From contig JAMOAW010000051.1 in the NCBI GenBank assembly GCA_039908535.1, forward strand, positions 1 to 46,571: 46,571 nucleotides of DNA. Reading direction: 5' to 3'. Each line of letters opens with the position of its first letter. The first letter of the stretch is position 1. The notes below the pieces were generated by a model. It made no database searches. It was not told the DNA's origin and saw nothing but the letters and a program-made list of their open reading frames with translations. Source of the stretch: JAMOAW01 sp039908535 (GTDB lineage: Bacteria > Pseudomonadota > Magnetococcia > Magnetococcales > JADFZT01). This document shows positions 1 to 8,476 of this stretch, in pieces. The position numbers were made by a program, and so were the translations under genes.

Positions 1-2331
1 CCTACCGTGAGCGCGGGGAATGCGACGGCGACCTTGGTGGAAGCAGGTGGGGTTTTAAACGCCACGACGGGCACCTCTTCGTCTTCGATCACTTTGACCA
101 AGGCAGACCTGGATGGCACCGCCTCTTATGATACCGCATGGTTGACAAGTAATGGATGGACCACCAGTAATGGGGGGACAACATATGCCAAGATTGGTAC
201 CTACGGAACGGCTACCCTAAACATGGCTACAGGTATTGTGAACTACGTACTTGGTGATTTTGATAGGGATACTCAGGCTCTCACAAGCGGTCAACTTGTC
301 ACCGATTCTTTTATTATTCAAGTCACCGATGGCATTGCCACCCAGAGCATTAACGCAAATTTTGCTATTGTTGGGGTGAATGACACCCCCGAAGTGATGG
401 CAGATGCTACTTTGATCTATACGGAAAACGATCCCGCTACGGTCATTAACAATACGATTGCTTTGACAGATGTAGATACGGCTCAATTAACCGGTGCCAT
501 GGTAACTATTACCAATGGATTGACTAGTGGTGATTTACTTGCATTTGCGGATCAGAATGGCATTGTGGGTTCTTATAATTCCACGACTGGTTTGTTGACT
601 TTGACTGGCACAGCGTCTGTAGAGAACTATCAGGCCGCTTTACGTCAGGTGACATACAACAGCATCAATGAGGATCCAACCGCTATCTATAATTTGCGTA
701 CCGTCTCCTGGCAGGTTATGGATGGGGAGGCCACGAGCACTTTATCTGCGAGTGTGATAAATGTAGTCGCTGTGAATGACGCACCTATCGGCTATGACGA
801 TACGGGAAGTGCTGTTGAAAAAGGGGGGGTAGCGAATGCCACCTCTGGCAGCAACGCCACTGGTAATGTGTTGATTAATGATACGGACGTAGATATCGCT
901 GGTGAGACCAAAGAGGTCTCAGCCATTCGCACGGGGACGAAATTGGCTGGAACTGGAACATTGGGCGTTGTAGGCTCCTCTTTGGTTGGTATGTACGGCA
1001 GTTTAACCATAAACGTTGATGGGACTTATATTTACATAGTTGATGACAATAACACCGCTGTTCAAGCCTTGCGTCAAACTGGTCAGACGGTGAGTGAAAG
1101 TTTTACCTATACGGTACGTGATAAGGGCGGTCGGACCGATACGGCGCAACTCACTGTTACCATTGATGGTCGTAACGATACGCCATTGTTGCAAAAAAAC
1201 ATAGAAAATCAAGAATGGAGTGGCTCTGGCAACAAGACTTTTCAAGTTGCTGCTGATACATTTAAAGATGTAGACTCTGGAGAAGTGTTGCATTATTCAG
1301 CCACACTGGTGGCGAATTTGGCGAACCTGCCGAGTTGGTTGACGTTTAATACGGACACGGGGACCTTTAGTGGTACGCCTCCAATTGGGATTAACACGTA
1401 TAACATTATCGTTACGGCGATGGACCTTGCCGGGGCATCAACGAACTCTACTTTTTTGATGAAAGTAAATAATCCAGCTTCACCACCGCCCCCACCACCG
1501 CCCCCACCACCTGTAGTGGTACCACCTGTGGTGACGCAGTCGTCCCAGCAGAATACTCTAAACAATCCAGTGGTTACCTTTATTCCGACCAATAATGTGC
1601 CAAATATAAATAATGGTCCTGTAGCTCCTATTGTTACTTTTGTATCTTCGACCATTCAGACTTCCCCGGTTTCCAATTTGGCACAGACGCCTCAATCTCC
1701 AACAAATTCTCCAACAAATTCTCCAACAAATTCTTCACCGACGACCAGCTCCTCTGGTTTTCAGGTTACTACGGTTTCGAGTAATGCAAACTCTGGCCAA
1801 TCGGGAATTTCTTTGGCCAATGGGATTCCAGATGTTGTATCGGGAGAAGGTGAAACCATTGCGTTTTTTGTTCCTTCGACCGCATTTTCTCATACCGACA
1901 GCAATGCGCAGGTCATTCTTTTTGCCCAGCAAGTGGATGGTTCTCCGATTCCTTCATGGTTGCATTTTGATCCTGCGACCGGTAAGTTTACCGGCAATGC
2001 GCCAGCTGGAAGCAAAGGTGAATTGGTCTTACGGGTAAAGGCAACGGATAGCACCACAGGTAAAGAGGCGGTTGCCGTTTTTCGTATCAAGATGGGTGGA
2101 GATAAAAATCCAAACAACGGGAAAGAGATCAGAGATAAACAAACCGATCTAAAAGATATGAATGGATCCTGGTTACGAGTGGCCCATTTAGACGGTAAGA
2201 ATAGTCATGCCTGGAGCGGTAAATCGGCTTTTAGTAAACAGTTGGCCAGTGTTGGACGGGAGGGTATGCAAACCCGTGCGGCATTGATGCATCAAGCGGC
2301 AGAACAAATCGCATCGCGAGTGAAGATATAA
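1..2331 (+). CDS. C-terminal part of a giant repetitive surface protein (cadherin/VCBS-like and Ig-like domains), 5' partial
   Basis: The frame is open from base 1, so the N-terminus lies outside the window; 776 residues are visible. The visible part is rich in Thr, Ser, Asn, Asp and Gly and contains repeated beta-sandwich units ending in VNDTP, VNDAP and RNDTP, the usual junction signature of VCBS/cadherin-like repeats in bacterial adhesins. Next comes an Ig-like (CADG/He_PIG type) domain with the motif LPSWLTFN and SGTPP, a run of ten prolines, a Ser/Thr/Asn/Pro linker holding three exact 12-base repeats (1696-1731, encoding SPTN), and a second Ig-like domain with PSWLHFDPATGKFTGNAP. The last 70 residues are basic and lack repeats. 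No RTX-type GGxGxD nonapeptides are visible. The four genes immediately downstream encode a putative envelope export apparatus, so this is its likely cargo. The adhesin role is inferred from domain type. Confidence 0.85.
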   Translation, partial: PTVSAGNATATLVEAGGVLNATTGTSSSSITLTKADLDGTASYDTAWLTSNGWTTSNGGTTYAKIGTYGTATLNMATGIVNYVLGDFDRDTQALTSGQLVTDSFIIQVTDGIATQSINANFAIVGVNDTPEVMADATLIYTENDPATVINNTIALTDVDTAQLTGAMVTITNGLTSGDLLAFADQNGIVGSYNSTTGLLTLTGTASVENYQAALRQVTYNSINEDPTAIYNLRTVSWQVMDGEATSTLSASVINVVAVNDAPIGYDDTGSAVEKGGVANATSGSNATGNVLINDTDVDIAGETKEVSAIRTGTKLAGTGTLGVVGSSLVGMYGSLTINVDGTYIYIVDDNNTAVQALRQTGQTVSESFTYTVRDKGGRTDTAQLTVTIDGRNDTPLLQKNIENQEWSGSGNKTFQVAADTFKDVDSGEVLHYSATLVANLANLPSWLTFNTDTGTFSGTPPIGINTYNIIVTAMDLAGASTNSTFLMKVNNPASPPPPPPPPPPVVVPPVVTQSSQQNTLNNPVVTFIPTNNVPNINNGPVAPIVTFVSSTIQTSPVSNLAQTPQSPTNSPTNSPTNSSPTTSSSGFQVTTVSSNANSGQSGISLANGIPDVVSGEGETIAFFVPSTAFSHTDSNAQVILFAQQVDGSPIPSWLHFDPATGKFTGNAPAGSKGELVLRVKATDSTTGKEAVAVFRIKMGGDKNPNNGKEIRDKQTDLKDMNGSWLRVAHLDGKNSHAWSGKSAFSKQLASVGREGMQTRAALMHQAAEQIASRVKI

Positions 2332-2347
2332 TTGTTTAAAAAAACGA

Positions 2348-2372
2348 TTGGCACTTTTTTTGCCAATTTATG
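2348..2372 (+). terminator. Weak hairpin after the surface-protein gene
   Basis: A 6-bp inverted repeat (TTGGCA, 7-base loop, TGCCAA) lies 16 bases after the stop codon and is followed only by TTTA. It could attenuate transcription between the surface-protein gene and the exporter genes, but the stem is short and the T-tract is poor. Confidence 0.25.
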
Positions 2373-2425
2373 GTCTATTCATCCATTTTTTTCTTGAAGA
2401 ATATCAAGAACAGGGGCTTCATCGT

Positions 2426-4192
2426 ATGTTGAATATCAATCGTACTAAATTTCAGCGTCTCACCACCAGAGGGTTATTATTTACGTCATTATTGTTTACA
2501 GGCTGCGCCGTCACTCCACAAACATTGACTCTTCAGGAGATGGAACAACAACGCACTACCGATTTGACAACTATGTTTGACTCGGCAGAGAAAATTGATC
2601 ATCCTCTTACGTTGTCGGAGGTAGTGGCTCGCGCATTGCGTTATAATTTAGATCATCAGGTGAAGGTGATGGAACATGCCTTGGCACTGGATCTTTCCAG
2701 TTTGGATCAATTTGAGATGCTGCCCAAAGTGGTTGCGAATGCCGCGTATAGTGGTCGTTCCAATGTGAATGCCTCCAGCAGTTATTCTGTGACCTCTGGG
2801 ACAGAATCTTTGGCACTCTCTACTTCTCAGGATCGGGAGCGCATCACCTCTGATTTGGGGATGACATGGAATATTTTAGATTTTGGGGTAAGCTATTATA
2901 ATGCACGCCAAAATGCGGATCGTAATCTGATTGCCCATGAACGGGAACGCAAGGTGATTCAAAATTTAGTCCAAGAGACACGCACCGCCTTTTGGCGCGC
3001 AGTTGCTGTGCAGCAACTGGCTCCACGTGTTCAAGCCACAGTCAAAATGGCCGAAGGGGCCTTGTTAGATGCCAAAAAAGCCGAAGAGAGTCAATTGCGT
3101 TCTCCATTGGATTCATTGAGATATCGCAAGACCCTTTTGGAATTTTTGCGTCAATTGGAGTCGATTCAGCAAGAATTGTCATCGGCTCGTTTTGAACTGG
3201 CCGCCATGATGACCCTTCCACCTGGCACAGAATTTACATTAGCGGTGCCAGAAGGGGCATTACAGGTTCCTGTTTGGTCTATCCCCTTGGAAAAGATGGA
3301 AGAGCTGGCCTTGGTGAATCAACCCGATATGCGAGAGATCTCTTATCAAGGCCGCATTGTTGTGAATGAGAGTCGTAAAAATCTTCTGAAGCTTTTTCCT
3401 GGTATTTCCTTCAGTGTCTCTCACCAGCGGGACAGCAACTCCTATGCTCTTAATAACGATTGGAATGAGGCGGGGCTTCGGGTTACATGGAACTTATTGA
3501 ATTTATTGTCTTTTTCAGACCAGATGGTATACAACAAGACCAATGAACAGGTTTTAGACTCCAAACGTTTGGCTTTGCGTATGGCTCTTCTTGCTCAGGT
3601 TCATGTAGCAAACCGTCAATTTGAACTCTCTTGCCAACAGTTGCAGCGCAACGATGAACTTTTTCAGGTAGAAAAAGCGATTGCTAAACAAATAGAGGCC
3701 CGTACTGATAATGATTTACAAAGTGTTTTGGATCGCATTTCTTCTGATACCAGTGCCATTTTAGCGGAGCAGCGCCGTTATCAATCTTTGGCTTTGGTTC
3801 AAAACGCCCTGGGTAAAATGATGGCTATTACTGGTCAAGATCCCGATGTCGCCCCTATTCAGCAGGGGACGTTGGCTGAGCTTACCGAACGGGTGGAAAA
3901 ATGGATGAAGAGTCAACTGGAACCTTTTGTTTCTGGTGATCTCTCGGTTCCAGTTACCGATACTGTGGTGAAGGCTTCCCCTGTCCAGGAAACCCCTTTG
4001 ACCGTGGGACAATCCACCACTGTTATCAATCCAGTCTGGGTTCGTTCTGGTTATGGTAAAAATTATAAAAAATTGCGTGCACTCCAGGCAGGCGATGAAA
4101 TTACCGTTCTTGAAATCAGTCCTGATGGTATGTGGAGTCGTATTGGGAATCAGGAGTGGGTTTCTGTTAAATATATAACTCAAACGAATTGA
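2426..4192 (+). CDS. TolC/NodT-family outer-membrane efflux lipoprotein with C-terminal SH3b domain
   Basis: 588 residues from ATG 2426. This start is preferred over a TTG at 2348 because it begins directly before a basic n-region and hydrophobic segment ending in LFTGC, a lipobox with the lipidated Cys at residue 27. The body is typical of outer-membrane factors of the TolC fold: two long alpha-helical hairpin repeats rich in Ala, Leu, Gln and Glu (for example around QELSSARFELAAMM and RNDELFQVEKAIAKQ), with a DMTWN/RVTWNLL-type beta-strand in each half. After a Pro/Thr/Val linker, the last 65 or so residues (from TTVINPVWVRSGYG to WVSVKYI) match the bacterial SH3 (SH3_3) pattern, which is unusual for TolC proteins and may bind peptidoglycan. 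The stop lies 26 bases before the next gene, so the four exporter genes are probably one operon. The duct role is family knowledge; the SH3b role is inference. Confidence 0.85.
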   Translation: MLNINRTKFQRLTTRGLLFTSLLFTGCAVTPQTLTLQEMEQQRTTDLTTMFDSAEKIDHPLTLSEVVARALRYNLDHQVKVMEHALALDLSSLDQFEMLPKVVANAAYSGRSNVNASSSYSVTSGTESLALSTSQDRERITSDLGMTWNILDFGVSYYNARQNADRNLIAHERERKVIQNLVQETRTAFWRAVAVQQLAPRVQATVKMAEGALLDAKKAEESQLRSPLDSLRYRKTLLEFLRQLESIQQELSSARFELAAMMTLPPGTEFTLAVPEGALQVPVWSIPLEKMEELALVNQPDMREISYQGRIVVNESRKNLLKLFPGISFSVSHQRDSNSYALNNDWNEAGLRVTWNLLNLLSFSDQMVYNKTNEQVLDSKRLALRMALLAQVHVANRQFELSCQQLQRNDELFQVEKAIAKQIEARTDNDLQSVLDRISSDTSAILAEQRRYQSLALVQNALGKMMAITGQDPDVAPIQQGTLAELTERVEKWMKSQLEPFVSGDLSVPVTDTVVKASPVQETPLTVGQSTTVINPVWVRSGYGKNYKKLRALQAGDEITVLEISPDGMWSRIGNQEWVSVKYITQTN

Positions 4193-4218
4193 ACAATATT
4201 TGTATAGAGGGTTTTAAA

Positions 4219-5043
4219 ATGAAGGTAGCGTTATGTGTCATGGTCTTGGGAGTGGTGATATGCCCTTTTTTCGGTCATGGAGCTTTGGCTGCCTCTTCCA
4301 AAGAGCCAAAGACTCCTCTTCCAGAGATTCAGGCGATGACTGGCCCTTCAAATTTGCCCGTCTCTCTTCAGGATGGGAGTCTGCGCGCTCTGATTCAGCC
4401 CAAAAATTATACCACATTGGCTAATGAACTTCCGGCCAGAATAGATCGCATCCATGTTTCAGAGGGGGGGCGATTTAAGGCGGGAGTGGTGTTGATTAGC
4501 TTAGATTGTGCCATTCAAAAGGCCCAACTGGAAAAGGCCAGGGCCGCGCTTACTTCTGCAGAGAAGGTAGCCTCTGTTTCTGCCAAACTGGCGGAAATGA
4601 AGGCTATGGGGGGACTGGAGACGGTTACCAGTGCAGCTGAAGCGGCCAAGGCCCGCGCTGAAGTGACTCTTATGAGTGCCACCGTAGCCAAATGTTCCTT
4701 GACCGCTCCTTTTTCAGGTCGGGTAGCGGAACAAAAAGCCCGTGAACATCAATATCTTCAGGCTGGTCAACCCATTTTGGATATTTTGGATGACAGTCAC
4801 CTAGAGATTGAATTTATCGTCCCTTCGCGTTGGTTGACATGGATTAAACCGGGCATTCCGTTTATTCTTCATGTGGAAGAGACTGGCTTGGCACAGCCTG
4901 CCAAAGTGACACGGATTGGTGCGCGGGTGGATGCGGTGAGCCAAACGGTCAAGGTAACGGGTGAATTTATCAAAGAGATTCCCGGTTTATTGGCTGGTAT
5001 GAGCGGTCGTGTTGAGATCAACTCTCCTACGTCTTCTCCATGA
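4219..5043 (+). CDS. Periplasmic adaptor (HlyD/RND-type membrane fusion protein)
   Basis: 274 residues. ATG 4219 is chosen because AGAGG stands 8 bases upstream and the product then starts with a clean signal peptide (MKVALCVMVLGVVICPFFG, then GALAASS). The order of parts is the standard one for short membrane fusion proteins: a half lipoyl domain (IDRIHVSEGGRFKAGVVLISLD), a short alpha-helical hairpin (AQLEKARAALTSAEKV to AEVTLMSATVAKC), the second lipoyl half (LTAPFSGRVAEQ and YLQAGQPILDILD), then a beta-barrel and membrane-proximal domain ending in GMSGRVEI. It would bridge an inner-membrane component to the TolC-like duct. The stop codon overlaps the start of the next gene (ATGA), indicating translational coupling. 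Confidence 0.85.
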   Translation: MKVALCVMVLGVVICPFFGHGALAASSKEPKTPLPEIQAMTGPSNLPVSLQDGSLRALIQPKNYTTLANELPARIDRIHVSEGGRFKAGVVLISLDCAIQKAQLEKARAALTSAEKVASVSAKLAEMKAMGGLETVTSAAEAAKARAEVTLMSATVAKCSLTAPFSGRVAEQKAREHQYLQAGQPILDILDDSHLEIEFIVPSRWLTWIKPGIPFILHVEETGLAQPAKVTRIGARVDAVSQTVKVTGEFIKEIPGLLAGMSGRVEINSPTSSP

Positions 5044-6356
5044 TGTCATCGCCACCTTTGGTTGTGCTGTTGCAATTGGCAGAACGAGCGCGTGGTGTGA
5101 CCACCGTAGAGGAACTGCTGTTTGTTATCGTCAACGAAACCCATGCTTTGGTTTCGTATCGTCAGGCGGTGTTGTGGAATGGGGATGGGAAGGTCGTGGC
5201 CTTATCGGGGATTCCAGTATTGGATCCCCAGGTACCATTTATTTTATGGTTGCAGCGGTTATATTCTCAATTACGACAGGCCCCAATTGAGGCTCCTTTG
5301 CAACTGGAAGGTCATGCCGCCCCAGATGGACTGCAAGAGGGGTGGGAGGAGTGGCTGCCGGAACATGCGTTGGCCATTGCCCTCAAAGTGGGGGATAAAA
5401 AGTTGGGATGGCTTTTTTTGGCACGGGAGTTGCCTTTTGAACTTGCTGAAATTGAGCTATTAAATTATCTTGCAGGTGCCTATGGTCATGCCTGGATGTG
5501 TCATCTTGGCAGGGTAAAACAGGCTTGGTGGCATCAACCGATCCCACGACGTAAAAAATTGTTGTTTTTTATTCTTTTTGGTTTAATCCTCTTTTGGCGG
5601 GTTCCCTTAACCTTATTGGCTCCAGCAGAAATTGTTCCCATTCAACCAGAAGTGGTCCGTGCGCCCATGGATGGGGTGGTGTTGCGTTTTCATGTTCAGC
5701 CGAATGACCCTATTCAGGTGGGTCAACCTCTTTTTGACCTAGACGACACGACCCTCAAAAGCCGTCTTGAAGTGGCGGAGAAGAGTTTTACCATTTCCGA
5801 GTCAGAATATAAGATTACCTCGCAGCTGGCCTTGCAGGATCCTCGCTCCAAAACGCAACTGGCCATTTTGGCAGGTCGCGCCGAAGAGAAACAATTGGAA
5901 GCGGATGGCTTGCGGGATCTATTGGCCCGCAGTCGTGTCAAGGCCAGTCAATCAGGGATTGCTCTTTTTAGCGATCCACAAAGCTGGATCGGACGACCCG
6001 TGCAGACCGGAGAACGGATTTTGACCATTGCGGAAGAGCGGCAGATAGAGGTTGAGGCATGGCCAGCTGCTGGGGCTTTGATTCCTCTGCCGAAAGAGGC
6101 TTCAGTGACTTTATTTCTCAACATTGATCCGCTTCATCCCCGTGCGGCGCATATGCGTTTATTGTCCTATGAGTCTACGGTGCGACCCGATGGAACGGTT
6201 GCCCATCAATTGCGTGCTACTCTTCAAGAGAGGGGGGATCCCCCCTTACGCTTGGGATTGCGTGGGATCGCCCGTATTGAAGGGGAGCGGGTTTCTCTGT
6301 TTTGGTGGATAATCCGTCGGCCTGTGGCCATGGTGCGGCAATGGCTGGGATGGTGA
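5040..6356 (+). CDS. Inner-membrane adaptor: GAF-like N-terminal domain fused to an HlyD-type lipoyl domain
   Basis: 438 residues, starting at the ATG that overlaps the previous stop. Residues 1 to about 150 are soluble and resemble a GAF sensor domain (LQLAERARGVTTVEELLFVI, then YRQAVLWN, and later LAIALKVGDKKLGWLFLARE), though I see no ligand residues that would fix the family. A basic segment (PRRKKL) and one transmembrane helix (about 176-195) follow, then a lipoyl-type region (VRAPMDGVVLRFHVQPNDPI and VGQPLFDLDD), a short coiled hairpin and a second lipoyl half (SQSGIALFSDPQSWIGRPV). The topology would put the GAF-like part in the cytoplasm and the adaptor part in the periplasm. This combination suggests that a cytoplasmic signal or substrate tail is read by the export complex; that is inference. 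The downstream gene overlaps it. Confidence 0.75.
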   Translation: MMSSPPLVVLLQLAERARGVTTVEELLFVIVNETHALVSYRQAVLWNGDGKVVALSGIPVLDPQVPFILWLQRLYSQLRQAPIEAPLQLEGHAAPDGLQEGWEEWLPEHALAIALKVGDKKLGWLFLARELPFELAEIELLNYLAGAYGHAWMCHLGRVKQAWWHQPIPRRKKLLFFILFGLILFWRVPLTLLAPAEIVPIQPEVVRAPMDGVVLRFHVQPNDPIQVGQPLFDLDDTTLKSRLEVAEKSFTISESEYKITSQLALQDPRSKTQLAILAGRAEEKQLEADGLRDLLARSRVKASQSGIALFSDPQSWIGRPVQTGERILTIAEERQIEVEAWPAAGALIPLPKEASVTLFLNIDPLHPRAAHMRLLSYESTVRPDGTVAHQLRATLQERGDPPLRLGLRGIARIEGERVSLFWWIIRRPVAMVRQWLGW

Positions 6357-8449
6357 CAGAGATTTTGCCTCCCTTGCGGGAGGAGTTGATACTTCATCCC
6401 GCCCCGACAGCTGCGGATGGCTCCCCTTGTTGGATCTTATCTGACCCGACCCGAAATCATTTTTTTCACATTAATTGGCTGGCGTTTGAGATTCTTTCGC
6501 GTTGGCATGGTGCCAGTGTCACGCAAATTGTCCAGCGGATTATCGAGGAGACCCCACTGACGGTGCGTGCTGAGGATGTGGCGGATGTCGTAAAATTTTT
6601 GGCTCACAATCATTTATTGCGTTCTGAGCACCCGGCCCAGAGCCATCATTTGGCACAAATTGTTCAAGCGCAAAAGGGACGTTGGTTGCATTGGTTGCTC
6701 CATCATTATCTTTTTTTTCGTATTCCATTGACCCAGCCGGATTTTTTTTTGTCACGCACGTTGCATTGGATGGATTTCTTTTTTTCGGCGGCCTTTAGTT
6801 GGTTTTTATTTGGCGTGGGAGTGTTGGCTCTATTTTTATTGTTGCGCCAATGGGATATTTTTCAAGCGACTCTTTTAACTCATATCGTGATGACCGATTT
6901 TGAGAGTTATCTGATCACCTTGATTGGGGTGAAAGGGATTCACGAGTTGGGTCACGCCTATACGGCCAAACGATATGGCTGTCGCATTCCCACCATGGGG
7001 GTGGCCTTTTTGGTGCTGCTGCCTATGCTTTACACCGACACCACCGAGGCCTGGAAGCTTCCTTATAAAAAACAACGTTTGGCCATTGCTTTGGGGGGAT
7101 TAAAAGCGGAAGGGGCTTTGGCGGTGCTCTCTTTGTTGGCTTGGAACCTTCTCCCTCTTGGAATGGCCAAAGAGATGGCTTTTTGGATCGCCACCACGTC
7201 GCTTTCCACCACTTTGGCGATTAATCTATCGCCATTTATGCGTTTTGATGGTTATTTTGTTTTTTCTGATTGGCTGGATCTGCCCAATTTACACGAACGT
7301 TCTTTTCAGATGGGTCGTTGGTGGTTACGAGAGTTTTTGTTTGGTCTTGATGTTTCTCCACCAGAGTTAGCCTCTTCATCGCGTCATCTTTTTTTTATAC
7401 TTTTTGCATTTTCTACTTGGCTTTATCGTTTATTGCTTTTTTTAGGTATTAGTCTATTGGTCTATCATTTTTTTATCAAAGTGGTGGGGATTGTACTTTT
7501 TTTGGTGGAGATTGGTTGGTTTATTGTGTTACCCATTTGGAGAGAAGTACAGATGTGGCCTACCTTACGTCCCCTGGCCCGTACCCCATGGCGACTACCG
7601 ATGATTTTTATCTTTTTGTTGATGTGTGTGCTGGTGCCTTGGTCTCATCACGTGACGGCTTGGGCGTTGGTGCAAGGGGAGGAGATGGTTCGTTTTTATG
7701 TTTCGGAAGATGTATCTCTTGAACAGATGCCGGTTCCGCAGCGGGGGCGAGTCCGGCAAGGAGAGGTGTTGTTTGTGTTGCAAAGCCCGGACATAAAGCG
7801 TCAGCAGCAACTGGCGCGACTCCGCATGGGAAGTTCTGCGTGGGAGATTTCAGCGGGGGGATTAAATATCGAGTCGGCGCGCCGGGCGCGTATGGCCCAA
7901 GAAGAGCGGGAACATTCGGTTTCTACGTTGACTGGTCTGCAAGCCACTGCAGCTCGTTTAATTCTTACGGCCCCATTTGCAGGGGAAATGGTTGATATTC
8001 CAACTGATTTGGCTGTAGGGTCTTGGTTGCGTATGGGGATGCACTTGGGTACATTGGTAGACCGAACCCATCTAGCGGTAGAGGCTTATTTGAATGAAGA
8101 ATCGATCAAGCGTATTCATTTAGGGGCACGTGGACGTTTTATTCCAGAGATTCCAGAGTATTCCTCTTTGGATGTCTATCTGCAGCAGATGGATGTAAGC
8201 GGGGTTTCCCAGTTGGATGAACCTTTGCTTTCATCTCTCACGGGTGGTCCCATCGCCGTCAAAATGCAAAAAGATCTACCTGTGCCAGAGGCAGCCCTTT
8301 TTAGAGTTCGCCTACAAGCCGATGCCGTTTCTGACTGGTCCCCGTTGCGTTTGCGCGGGACTTTGCACTTAGAAGCCGATCCCCAATCCCTTTTAGAACG
8401 TTGGACTCAGACGGTTCTGATGGTGTTGGTGCGGGAGTGGGAGATGTGA
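6350..8449 (+). CDS. Polytopic M50-family zinc metallopeptidase with PqqD-like N-terminus and HlyD-like C-terminus
   Basis: 699 residues from ATG 6350, which overlaps the previous stop by 7 bases; ATG 6341 and TTG 6302 in the same frame are alternatives. The first 100 or so residues resemble a PqqD/winged-helix peptide-recognition domain (HFFHINWLAFEILSRW). A multi-helix membrane domain follows, with HELGH at residues 198-202 (two zinc His plus catalytic Glu) and a distal SPFMRFDGYF motif with D300, corresponding to the third zinc ligand motif of site-2-protease-like M50 peptidases, so the active site looks intact. After the last helices (about 420-440) comes a lipoyl-type segment (VPQRGRVRQGEVLFVLQ and LTAPFAGEMVDIPT), as in HlyD adaptors. 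It is the only polytopic membrane protein of the operon and may be the inner-membrane core of the exporter. It could instead act as a processing protease or as a scaffold. Confidence 0.8.
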   Translation: MVTEILPPLREELILHPAPTAADGSPCWILSDPTRNHFFHINWLAFEILSRWHGASVTQIVQRIIEETPLTVRAEDVADVVKFLAHNHLLRSEHPAQSHHLAQIVQAQKGRWLHWLLHHYLFFRIPLTQPDFFLSRTLHWMDFFFSAAFSWFLFGVGVLALFLLLRQWDIFQATLLTHIVMTDFESYLITLIGVKGIHELGHAYTAKRYGCRIPTMGVAFLVLLPMLYTDTTEAWKLPYKKQRLAIALGGLKAEGALAVLSLLAWNLLPLGMAKEMAFWIATTSLSTTLAINLSPFMRFDGYFVFSDWLDLPNLHERSFQMGRWWLREFLFGLDVSPPELASSSRHLFFILFAFSTWLYRLLLFLGISLLVYHFFIKVVGIVLFLVEIGWFIVLPIWREVQMWPTLRPLARTPWRLPMIFIFLLMCVLVPWSHHVTAWALVQGEEMVRFYVSEDVSLEQMPVPQRGRVRQGEVLFVLQSPDIKRQQQLARLRMGSSAWEISAGGLNIESARRARMAQEEREHSVSTLTGLQATAARLILTAPFAGEMVDIPTDLAVGSWLRMGMHLGTLVDRTHLAVEAYLNEESIKRIHLGARGRFIPEIPEYSSLDVYLQQMDVSGVSQLDEPLLSSLTGGPIAVKMQKDLPVPEAALFRVRLQADAVSDWSPLRLRGTLHLEADPQSLLERWTQTVLMVLVREWEM

Positions 8450-8476
8450 TAAAAAAGGGGTTTTTACGGAGTTGTG

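Noticed and set aside
1293..1655. Antisense ORF with a poly-Gly run opposite the surface-protein gene
   Set aside because: It is the complement of the poly-Pro codons of the surface protein and has no independent coding character.
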